Assembly: GCA_004352715.1 (NCBI GenBank)
Contig: SCFE01000044.1
Coordinates: 1,196,402-1,260,401 of the forward strand
DNA length: 64,000 nt
Origin: Hofstenia miamia
Lineage: Eukaryota; Xenacoelomorpha; Acoela
Direction: 5' to 3'
The translations under genes and the position numbers were made by a program. Below, piece after piece: positions 1-9,373 of the stretch. The notes beneath the pieces are model-generated. The model was given only the letters and a program-made list of their open reading frames with translations. It had not been told where the DNA came from and did no database searches. The first letter of the stretch is position 1. The number at the start of each line of letters is the position of its first letter.

Positions 1-171
1 GATAAACTTTAAGTCAAAGTTATTCTTAACAAGATATATTTTAGTGTTTGTAAGGAAAATCACATCATTTTTTGGAAATTCAGAAAATATATTGTTTATA
101 TAAACATTTCCATGGACTGCTCTTTCTAAGGAATATTTTTTTTCATACAAATGCTATTAATATTGTTACAG

Positions 172-392
172 TATTGAATTCTAGGTTTGAAAAGGGAATT
201 GGAATGCAAGCAACTCAAAAATCACAGCTAAAATTTCCTTCAGTGACGATATGCCCTCCCTACAAATTATTAAAATCAAAGATATTTGACGTAGAAAAGT
301 TTGAACCGCTTGTTTTTCTTGATGAATTTGAAAAAAACAAATACGATAACCAGAAAATAACGTTCCAAGGTGATGGAATTTTCTCATTAAAG
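172..392 (+). CDS. DEG/ENaC exon 1 of window (post-TM1 segment)
   Basis: Encodes residues 1-73 of the visible protein, with two leading bases of a split codon. The motif FPSVTIC (residues 21-27) is the conserved FPAVTIC that follows the first transmembrane helix in this family and starts the first palm strand. The acceptor is TTACAG before 172; a second AG at 183-184 would start the exon at 185 and cannot be excluded. The donor is AAG/GTAAGT after 392, phase 0. The open frame extends upstream to 72, but that part is not channel-like and follows no acceptor, so it is treated as intron. TM1 is not encoded here. Confidence 0.82.
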
Positions 393-596
393 GTAAGTAA
401 TTTTCCAAAGAAATAGATATATATATATATATAAATTAGAAGTATAGGATTTTGAATTGTATACAAAAACTTTTTCTTTATAAAAAATAATTGATTGGAT
501 TTTGTCATGAAATTTTATTTCAGATAAAATTGCCAAAGTAACGCTTTGTTTTAACGTTTCTCATTAATAATTTACGAATAGAAGCAATATCACGAC
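393..596. other. Intron, no feature except a short (TA)n
   Basis: Start of DEG/ENaC intron 1. A short (TA)7 tract lies just after the donor site; nothing else is recognised. Confidence 0.5.
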
Positions 597-1105
597 AACA
601 GATCCATTTTCTAAAATAATACAGACGGGAATGGATAATTTATCTAAGCCATTCAATTTCCTATTCAATAAAATTTTAGTAAAATAAATGTAAAATACGT
701 CAAATATAGGTCAAATTATCTGTACCTCATGATTATTTATTATTATAGCAGCGGAATTTAAAGATTCATTAATCGAATAATAGTAAATGTATTTTGACGA
801 TTAAATGTTTGATTAACTATTTATCCGATTCTGTTCCATGTGAACGGTTATTTAGTTCTGCTGGTTGCATCATTTCAACCAAATACTATTTATATGCTTC
901 TGAGGTTGCATAGCTGTGTAAATTTGAAAAAGAAAACGCCTATTGCATCTTCTTTTCAACTGTATTTGTCAAAATTGTTAATTTTGATTGAATGAAACGT
1001 TTACTGTTAATTCATTGTTTATTTATTAAAAGTTTACTATTAAAAATAAATTAATCGTTACGAGCCCTATAAAATTTCGTTACCATATGTATATATATAT
1101 ATATA
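597..1105. repeat. 509-bp duplicated block, copy 1
   Basis: This block recurs at 1624-2132 with no difference noticed on reading. It ends in a (TA)n tract. It carries a hAT transposase C-terminal remnant. The second copy starts directly after a single N, which points to an unmerged contig overlap rather than a biological duplication. Confidence 0.85.
818..943 (+). pseudogene. hAT transposase dimerisation-domain remnant
   Basis: In one frame the sequence reads SDSVPCERLFSSAGCIIST, which is the conserved hAT C-terminal dimerisation motif (S-x-P-x-E-R-x-F-S-x-x-G-x-I). A stop codon follows (after SEVA) and the frame then continues with KFEKENA, similar to the end of such domains. No further hAT domain is recognisable upstream. 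It is a decayed relic inside intron 1. Confidence 0.6.
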
Positions 1106-1112
1106 TATATTA

Positions 1113-1622
1113 TGAAAGATTTATTCAGCAAACATGTTTCGCTACATACGTATAGCTTCGTCAGTGCATATAGAGTATAGAGGGAAAGTTTAGAAAAGTT
1201 TAAGAATGCTAACATGGTTTAATTGTCTATTTAAAAGTTTTTTACGTTGTTGTTTTATTAATAATGCTTCAGTGATCTTGGTATGTTTGTTCTTTGTTAA
1301 TATTTTAAAATGATCTTTTGTTGCTTGGTGATGATGTAAGTAAATTTCTGATGTTAGGTGACCTCTTAGGTGTTCTTTAATTCTAATTTCCAAATGTCTT
1401 CTTGTCTCCCCGATGTATGAGGCGTTACACTCATCACAAGAATATTTATAAACAATAGAAGAAGACAAGAGCATTGGGATCGGATCTTTGTTTGAGAAAA
1501 AGTTTGAGGTCTTAGTTGTTGTAAATGTTGGAATTATCTTAGTTTCATATATCTTTAATTTTTTGTTGATTCTTTTAAGTTGGTGTTCGATATATGATTG
1601 TCGTTCTTTAATATAAGGTAAA
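1113..1622 (-). mobile_element. Penelope-like element (PLE) 3' fragment, GIY-YIG endonuclease, copy 1
   Basis: On the - strand the frame is open from the N at 1623 to a stop at 1190. It encodes the end of a PLE reverse-transcriptase ORF: LPYIKERQ, a KDPIP stretch and the GIY-YIG endonuclease core (YKYSCDECNASYIGETRRHL, then RIKEHL). The zinc-binding Cys pair and the YIG-E-T-R motif are intact. The RT domain is absent (5' truncation or assembly break). The 3' end carries a hammerhead-like motif and abuts a (TA)n tract, a likely target. A close relative lies at 13764-14400. Confidence 0.85.
1128..1167 (-). ncRNA. Hammerhead-ribozyme-like motif in PLE terminus, copy 1
   Basis: On the - strand the order is GCA (stem I 5' strand), CTGACGA (core), GCTATACGTATGTAGC (stem II hairpin closing as GCTA/TAGC), GAAA (core), then AC-AT-GT as a minimal two-base-pair stem III, U after it, and TGC (stem I 3' strand). 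All core positions of a type I hammerhead are present, and cleavage would follow a GUU triplet. Hammerheads with a tiny stem III are known from Penelope-like elements. Activity is inferred, not shown. Confidence 0.65.
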
Positions 1623-1623
1623 N

Positions 1624-2132
1624 AACAGATCCATTTTCTAAAATAATACAGACGGGAATGGATAATTTATCTAAGCCATTCAATTTCCTATTCAATAAAA
1701 TTTTAGTAAAATAAATGTAAAATACGTCAAATATAGGTCAAATTATCTGTACCTCATGATTATTTATTATTATAGCAGCGGAATTTAAAGATTCATTAAT
1801 CGAATAATAGTAAATGTATTTTGACGATTAAATGTTTGATTAACTATTTATCCGATTCTGTTCCATGTGAACGGTTATTTAGTTCTGCTGGTTGCATCAT
1901 TTCAACCAAATACTATTTATATGCTTCTGAGGTTGCATAGCTGTGTAAATTTGAAAAAGAAAACGCCTATTGCATCTTCTTTTCAACTGTATTTGTCAAA
2001 ATTGTTAATTTTGATTGAATGAAACGTTTACTGTTAATTCATTGTTTATTTATTAAAAGTTTACTATTAAAAATAAATTAATCGTTACGAGCCCTATAAA
2101 ATTTCGTTACCATATGTATATATATATATATA
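1624..2132. repeat. 509-bp duplicated block, copy 2 (with hAT remnant)
   Basis: Repeats 597-1105, offset 1027 bases, including the hAT dimerisation remnant (about 1845-1970) and the closing (TA)n. It begins one base after the isolated N at 1623 and leads on into unrelated sequence. Confidence 0.85.
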
Positions 2133-2933
2133 TCCTTGAGATTTTGTAGGATGGTGTTGCTTTCTACTACTGACCTCAATGTTAAATATAGTCGAGTGAA
2201 TACTGGGGGAGCCTTGGCAAAGCAATTGAAAAAATTTCAATTTCTCTAAAACGCAAAGTTTTTCAATTTTCCATAGTACTTAGCTGAAACTAAATGCATG
2301 TTTTATGTATTGAGTATGGGTGCTGGTTGGTGAAATAATTTCTAAAGTGTGGGTAAATTTGTGGGTATGATTTTACGTTCTATTGTTCAATACATTAATA
2401 TGGCGAAAGGCCGAGAGATGAACATTGGCCTAAGATTGGGCCCACTTAATGTAACGTAATCGTAATCTGAATCATATGTGGTCAAATTAAGAAAAAAGGA
2501 AGAAGAAACTAAGACTGAATATTAAAATAAAATATTAATTGTAAAAACATATTATGATTAATTAGTTATTTGTAAATTTATAATGCAGTAATTTTTGATA
2601 TTAATTAATTTGGCAAAAAAGCACTAGACCTAAATCGCAACTGCTAATTAAGGCAGAAGTGTGTAATCAGCAGACGAACGAAATTTAAAGCGTTTGAAAT
2701 TGTCAACAACTGGAATTAGCAGGTACTAGTCAAATATTTGATTGTTTGTTAATTTTTCACTATAAAAATTGTGTAATTGATCATTTTGGTGATGAATTGA
2801 ATTTACTGGATTTACTTTACGTTTTTGTATCAGGTTATTTTATTTAATAGAATGGAAAGCTAAACGTTCAAGCTCTCGGGTATTCTAGACGGTGGTTCAC
2901 GACTCCAGTTAACGGGTGCATCGTGTATAGCTG
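2133..2933. other. Intron sequence without recognised features
   Basis: AT-rich sequence with frequent stops in all frames; I see no transposon motif or exon. Confidence 0.4.
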
Positions 2934-3440
2934 GTGCTTACCCGAGATGCTCATAGGTTAGGTGTAAGAATAGGGGTTTTTACTCGTATTAGCTTTCCTA
3001 TCGTTCGTTGTTCGTATTACAATATTTATTACATTATGCTATTACATCTAGTTACATTAGGAAATTACAAGATCTGTTTGTATTATCTTGGACAGAGTTT
3101 ATCGCATATGATTACTAGTGGACTGACGGACTATCAATTCATTCCTTTTGTCATGACCGTATTGATTGTTCACATGTACTCTAAGTTGGCATGTAATTAT
3201 TTATATGTAAGGTTATTATATGTACGAACTCATAACAAGCTAGTGCATCCCGGTTGCGAGATTCCTTTATTAGACAACTTTGTTGATAACAAGAACAATC
3301 AATACATTAAATTCATATGGTATCACACATTATCACTATCGTACTCATGCACACTATTCCATTACACTGAGTCATCTGAATTGTGGTTGGTGTCTCTATC
3401 AATGTTTCAGTATCGCATGGAAATACTCGTTGTAGCGTAG
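2934..3440 (+). other. Unidentified 168-codon open frame in intron 1
   Basis: An uninterrupted frame beginning with a non-ATG (CTG/TTG-type) start, in a locally less AT-rich island (about 2860-3680). The translation is rich in Tyr, Leu, His and Val with hydrophobic runs but shows no motif I recognise. No splice borders fit the channel gene. It could be part of an unrecognised transposable element or chance; I do not assign a function. Confidence 0.2.
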
Positions 3441-4156
3441 TTCTTTGATTCCTCTTTTGTGCTTTGTTGCAGGTCGGGTAAGCGTACCCTGTAATTGTAC
3501 CCTCTGTCTCGTGTCTTGGATCTAATTAACAGTCGTTAGTTTCGTATCAATATTAGTTGATGAGATAATAGTTTAATCAGTGAACGGCTAAACAATAGAA
3601 CTCAAAGAAGAGAGATGGAGATTGGAGTCTGTCGCCTACCGTACTATCTAAGGAGGAACCAATTGTCATAGCAGCTCCTAAATTAAGCTAAGACTTACTA
3701 GTATTAAGATTGGCGAGATTCTACATTAAATTATGGCAATTTGTTCTGTATTATTATCCTTGTCAAAAAATTCTTTAATCTTGCGGTTTGCTAGACCAAA
3801 GCTGGGCAGCAAACCATAATGGTATAGCATTAAAAGTTATATTTATTAAGGATTTAGTGGAGAAACAGCTTGCGGAAGTGTTTTTCTCAGTTAATTTCAC
3901 TTCAGCTGTGAAAACAAAGTTACAACTACACTGTAGTAAGCCATCATAGTACATGTATCTATCCTGCCCAGTAATTTATTCTGTAATGTACGTTGCTACA
4001 TAGAAGCTGCATTTTCTAAGTAAAAACGCTTTTATATTTTGAAAAATCTGCGGGTATTGTGTAGAGTATGATATGCGAATGGGTTTTTTTCAGCTTTTTT
4101 AATTATTGAAGTTGTGGGCTGGGTTGGGTTGTGTACAGGCGTTGCGGTTGAGGATT
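3441..4156. other. Intron sequence without recognised features
   Basis: Continuation of the less AT-rich island to about 3680, then ordinary AT-rich intron DNA. No coding motif seen. Confidence 0.35.
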
Positions 4157-4392
4157 GGGTTGGGTACGAAAATCGGTACCCATGTCAACCATTGATTATT
4201 GCAAGGTGGTCTATTTTATAACATATGATACCTTGCTATGGGAAAACTATTTTGTTCTAGACATTTTTAAAGTCTGCTTATACGGTGTACATATGATTTT
4301 TGCTCCCTGTGGATGTGGGTATGTGCTAGGTGCAAATTTTTTCCAAATATGCTGGTTGGGTGCGAAAATCTGTCCCTGTGTTCGCCCTTGAT
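4157..4392. repeat. Imperfect direct repeat pair (G/T-rich, about 40 bp)
   Basis: The segment beginning TTGGGTACGAAAATCGGTAC (about 4158-4198) recurs imperfectly as TTGGGTGCGAAAATCTGTCC (about 4355-4392), both ending near TTGATTA. They enclose about 155 bp and could be the ends of a small element. Confidence 0.35.
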
Positions 4393-4592
4393 TACTTACT
4401 ACTCTGCAACATTGATAATTTCCCTTCATCAGAATAGATATTTTAGGTGCCTGTATAAACTAGCTTCATAAATAAAAGTGCTTGTTTAAGTTGCATTTCA
4501 CTAAGAAGATTATTTCAAAATTTTCAAAGTTTTCATGGGACCTCGCCCTGTTTTTGTGACTCACTTGATCATGACTGAGATGTCTCCTCTTC

Positions 4593-4620
4593 CCGTCAGA
4601 AAATCCTGCGTACGCCCCTG
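4593..4620. repeat. Solitary DNA-transposon-like terminus (CCGTCAGAAAATCC...)
   Basis: CCGTCAGAAAATCCTGCGTA followed by CGCCCCTG resembles the end of hAT-type elements (reverse complement starts CAGGGGCGTACGCAGG). A related copy is at 15872-15900. No partner terminus was found nearby. Confidence 0.35.
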
Positions 4621-5057
4621 TTGTGGCCGCTTGCCAATTTTTATTTGTAGACTTGGCCGTCTTCGGAAGCAAATATTGAGGCCACTCACTTCCGTAAAAT
4701 TTTATTGTATATAATACTCACCAAATTTCTAATGATTTATCTGAACTTACACTCACCTTGAATAAAACTCATTATTCATTGCACAACCCTGTTTAATTCT
4801 GTTTGCAAGTCAAACCAACAATTAACTTATGGTAGCAAACAAGGCCATAATAAAGAAGTATGGCTTTTGTAGCAAATAATGCTGTGAAAATATAAAAAAG
4901 GACAGGAGGACACAGTCGTAATGGTTCAAGCCGTACTTCGCCAATATTGGCTGTGACCAAAGCCAAAAACACTAAACTACTTCTCACTTAATGCTCAGTT
5001 TATAAAATTTTGTTAGAGTAATCTGATAGCTCTATAAAAAAGCAGTCCTTAATTTAG

Positions 5058-5266
5058 GATAATTGTCCATCTGGCTATATAGCATGTGACGATCAATGCG
5101 TGGAGAGCAAATATTTATGTCCCGAAGCTTTGTTGGATTGTGAAGACTACTATACATGCGACCCATCGGAGAACTTCAAGCCTCCTGATAAGTTGTTTAC
5201 AATGCCAATGGAAAACGAATCATCTGTTAATATTGATGAAACTTTCTTCTTGCAAAGAGAACGCAG
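5058..5266 (+). CDS. DEG/ENaC exon 2: LDL-receptor class A-like six-Cys module
   Basis: Encodes residues 74-142 plus two bases of codon 143. The acceptor is TTTAG before 5058 (phase 0, matching exon 1). The donor is CGCAG/GTGTGT after 5266 (phase 2, matching exon 3; the joined codon is AG+T, Ser). The first 34 residues carry six cysteines at 76, 83, 87, 94, 101 and 107, in the order and approximate spacing of an LDLa repeat, including the ACDDQCV and DCED stretches. The last loop is short (five residues between Cys5 and Cys6) and the SDE calcium signature is absent, so it is LDLa-like rather than canonical. The rest (about 108-142) is acidic and polar. The module falls where family members have the finger/beta-ball region. 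Skipping this exon would shift the frame. Confidence 0.72.
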
Positions 5267-7899
5267 GTGTGTGGTTTTTAATGAATTGACATCATCGCTT
5301 CTTAAAAACTTATTTGAGAAAATGTCATAGTGTGTTTAGGACACTTAGACTGATTGCAGTAATTATTGATTAGACTAGTTTAGATCCTTCAATTGTAATG
5401 TATGCATATTCAAATTCTAAATTTCGATATGAATTTTGATTTTTTAATGCATAATTCCTAATTACAATATGCGCATATATGCATTAGTTTGAATATAGTC
5501 ATAGCCTAACATACATATACTAATAAAGAATTCTGCTAGCTAAATCAATTCTACAAGATTACATTTATGAAAACTGAGGATTGTAAATCTCAACTTGTGT
5601 GAAATTTGGTATTAAAAAAACTTAATAAAAATATTTTTTCTTTGCAAAAAATGGATATTACCACTTGGAAATTATAAGGAAAGACTATTGAAACTGAACA
5701 TATTGCCTATTTCTTTGAATTTAAGAATTTCAGATCTGCTTTACCTCAACAAACTTCTAAACCATAAAGTAGATTAAAATTATAAAGATTTAATCGACAT
5801 TTTCATTCCTCACACTTCAACAAGAAGATCAACAAAAACAGTTTTCACGTCAAAATATTTGAATAAAAAATATACAAGTAATTTATTTTTCCACAGATTT
5901 GTTAAAATTGCAATTATTTGCATTTCCATACTGAGATTGATCTATTTGATTGTCCAAAAAAAGGTTTGGAAAGCATTAAAATCATTTTTTGGAATTATTT
6001 CTCGAAATACTACAGCATTACTAATCATTGTTCTTTTTATCTTGTATACTCATGTTTCAAAGAAAAGAACTCTTATTTATTTTGTACATAATTTTGATTT
6101 ATTTGTAAATTTTTTTAGGTAGTAAAGTCTTTTAAAACAATGGAATTGTCCAATTACAATTTAACTTTGTGTGGTATATTTTCATTTATATATAACAACA
6201 AAAACACTAACGTGACATTATTTCTATATTTAGAAAATGCAAGATGATTAAGTTTTGACACATTTTCGATATCAAATTGTCGACCTGCATCAACTTGGTA
6301 ACTCCTGTCGCACTATTTCTTCAACGCTGAACATTGCTATTGCTACCATCAGCCATACAATTCAACTCTATTGAAAACCAATTCATTTTCACACAAAACA
6401 AACTGGAAAGAAGAGGTGCACAAGCGGCATAACAGACTGCTGAATTGCAAGAGCAGCAAAAATCATTCCATTTGTAGTTCATCCTCCGCAGGGGCTGGAA
6501 TTAGGCAATTATCAAGTATGTTGAACAGAGATCAAGCAGAGTACATTGAAATTACATTGACTTCACACGAAATACAAAATATCATTTTACATCGCTTATG
6601 TGCTTATGACAACAGTAAATCACATACTATGAGTGTACATTAGTGAATACCCATGTGACCATTTTATTTAAGATCAAATCAAATTTATCATGTAAGGGTG
6701 GAGCCTGTCACGTTCAGCAAATGATAATCATATCAAAGCATCTTTGTGTCAGGCACAAAAAAATTAATTGATTACATGATCTAACTGACATCCAGACAAC
6801 CTTCTATTTGCATTGATAACTTATCATAATCCATATCTCTGGGAACTAAGATTACAGCATATGGTGGAACACTAGCAGTAACGTGTGACACAAAATTGGG
6901 CAGTTCCGAGGTCCAGCTCAGCTCAACTTTGAATTATACGAGTTGATTGCTTCGTTTTGCGTCAGAGCTGTCAACAATTACCGACAGATGTTGAACTCAA
7001 GTACCTTATTGAATCTGATGCCACACCAAAGGTCCTCTTCTCAAAATTACAAATGTCACTCTCAAACCATGGACCGAGAGATGAAGTTTGTAGCAGAAGC
7101 ATCTCAATCAGTTTGTGGATAAATATCATGAAATGGATTTATTTGCTAATGCAACAAATCTTAACAAATACCTCCCTTTAGGTGACTGTTGATTATTGTT
7201 GGATAATGGACTCCAATATAAACATTATATCATCGTATTGGAATTATAGTGAGTCAATGTGGGTGATCACATTATATATATATATATATATATATATATA
7301 AGAAATATCTGTATAAAAGTAAAATGTTTCATTATTTTGAACACATTATATTTAATCTGTATATAAACATGGTGTTGTATTAGTTCTAAATTGTATCTAG
7401 CTTTTAAAATTGCACTAGAGATTTTATTGCCTACAGAATGAAATACCTAGAATATCGCAAAAAATAGACAACATAAATTTAAATGTTTATTAGAAGTCCT
7501 TAATAACCGTAATGTTTATTAAAATAATCTTACTTTAAATTGTATACCAAATGCAAACTAATGAAAAATGAAATCAAGCGAGATATAGTACGTTGTTGTT
7601 TATAAGAAATCTTATGCATTTTTCAAAATATTTGACATTATTTGAACTAAATTTTGTGTGATTATACATTTTTATACCTGTGTTGTGAATAAGTGAAATT
7701 TCTTAATTAAAGATTAACTGATTTTTTATATTACGAAGAGTGATGTACGTGGCCTCGTGTAATATTTACATATAGTCCATTTGCATATCGATATATACTG
7801 TCTGTCTAGCATCTTCATAGTTTTTAAATGTATAAATGTTATTCATGTTGTATTTCAAATTCAAATAACGCATTTTTTAATATTGAAATGCAATTGTAG
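5267..7899. other. DEG/ENaC intron 2
   Basis: AT-rich intron with a (TA)n tract near 7270-7301. Short open frames at 6371-6643 and 6957-7181 lie in a somewhat less AT-rich stretch (about 6250-7230) that may be an old element, but I recognise no motif in them. Confidence 0.5.
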
Positions 7900-8167
7900 T
7901 AACCAGCATCGTGAGAAGAGGAGCACAATCAACGAGATAGATTCAAATACACGAAAATGGATGAGAATCTACAAAAAGTCTAGAATGCCCAATTTCGAGG
8001 ATCTTTTACATCGAATGTCATTCAGCAAAAAGGATTTCGACAATTTCGGAATGAACTTTTCAGAGTTCATTATTCAATGCAGGTTTAAACATGAACCTTG
8101 CGGCGACCACGATAAGTATTTCAAGGACATCTACATGGAGGATTTTGGTAAATGTTTTCAATTTCAG
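7900..8167 (+). CDS. DEG/ENaC exon 3 (finger region to palm)
   Basis: Encodes residues 144-232. The acceptor is TTGTAG before 7900 (one base completes the split Ser codon); the donor is TTTCAG/GTAAGA after 8167, phase 0. The stretch FSEFIIQCRFKHEPC matches the family motif in which a hydrophobic run precedes Cys-x-Phe/Trp and a second Cys a few residues later. GKCFQF at the exon end matches the conserved GNCYTF-type strand. The first half is rich in Lys, Arg and Asn, as expected of the variable finger region. The phase-0 end joins exon 4 exactly. Confidence 0.86.
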
Positions 8168-9065
8168 GTAAGAAGTAAAAAATTTCCTTAATGCTATTTC
8201 ATCTTCAGGAATATATATTTGGTGGTTGAATATTTAAAATTTCATTTCTTATAATATGAACAAATATAATGACATATACCAAATAGTCTTAGAAGGAAAA
8301 AATTAAAAAATCACTTTTTTTTGTTTCAAAACGTACTGTAAATCAAATATTTACAATTCACTTGTACTGATAACGCTTTAATTTATTGGAATTATTTGTA
8401 GTTAGAACATATGGTCAAAATTTGACGAAAATTTCAAATAACTTATTACTGGTTATAATTAGTAGACGATTTCATAAAGTTATTAAGCGGGTGCAGTAAA
8501 ATTAGTTTTTCACTTTTGCTTGTATTTATAAAATGCATAAATTGTCATATATAATTTCTACCTCATTTCAAATGTACAAGGGAATATTCACGCAAAATAT
8601 TTTGACAATATATTTGGAGAGAAGCAATTGTGAAAAGTAACTAGCTTGTGTCTATTTTAATGATCACATTCTTAATTTATAAATTAAATTTGTTTTAAAT
8701 TTTAATTTTTTATAAATTTTTATAAATTTAACCTATGAGAGTTCGACACGCTAATGTAGATGGCTAATAGACATCCTTAGTTGGAACAAATTCAATTTTG
8801 GTTTATCATGATCATTAAAAGTCAACTTAGAGAAGTTTCAAGTGGCTGTTCTTTTTACTATTGTCAGGGGCTTACAGTATGTAATACCTTACAAAAATTT
8901 AGACGAAAAGTCATTGATGCTGATTGGAACTGCAAAATCTTTAAAATTTCAATTTAAATAATATAAATTCTGCTTAGATATTTGCACGTGCATGCTGATT
9001 CAATTAAAAATATTGTAATGACTTCAACTGTCAAATTTTTTCAACTGTAACTGATTTGGTCTTAG
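8168..9065. other. DEG/ENaC intron 3
   Basis: About 0.9 kb of AT-rich intron between phase-0 splice sites; no repeat or coding motif seen. Confidence 0.6.
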
Positions 9066-9373
9066 GCACCAATTACGGAAAATACAATAACCCGTGCAAG
9101 TTCATTGCAGGGTTTATCATTGACACTGTGGTTTGATGCCGATGATAGCTTAGGTCTCCTCTCACATTCAGATGGAGTGGTTGTAAGCATACATGAATAC
9201 AACACTTTACCAAATTTTTTCAGTAGTGAAGTGCTGAAGTTTAAGCCGGGGGTAGAAGCAATGATTTCATTTAAGCAGAAGGAACAACTCCTTGTTACCG
9301 ACAACTTCTATAGAACATGTGTTAATGACTGGAGTGAAGCTTATCCTGCCACTAGTTCATTGGTGTACACCAG
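9066..9373 (+). CDS. DEG/ENaC exon 4 (palm/thumb segment)
   Basis: Encodes residues 233-334 plus two bases of Arg335. The acceptor is GTCTTAG before 9066 (phase 0) and the donor is ACCAG/GTATTT after 9373 (phase 2). The run QGLSLTLWFD followed by GVVVSIHEYNTLPNF and FKPGVEAMISF reproduces the family pattern GLxLxL, then xVxIHxPxxxP, then PGxxxxIxxxx. The end (DNFYRTC, then VYTR) leads into the conserved Tyr-x-x-x-x-Cys segment completed by exon 5. The antisense open frame at 9304-9062 is only a shadow of this exon. Confidence 0.88.

Noticed and set aside
72-171. Upstream extension of DEG/ENaC exon 1 to a start codon at 72
   Set aside because: The added residues do not resemble the N-terminus or TM1 of the family, and a good acceptor lies at 168-171; this is intron read-through.
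5086-5330. A separate small cysteine-rich gene at 5086-5330
   Set aside because: The six-Cys coding stretch has an acceptor at 5057 and a donor at 5267 whose phases fit the channel exons exactly, so it is an exon and not an independent gene.
9062-9304. Antisense open frame over channel exon 4
   Set aside because: Shadow of a well-supported + strand exon; no own motif.
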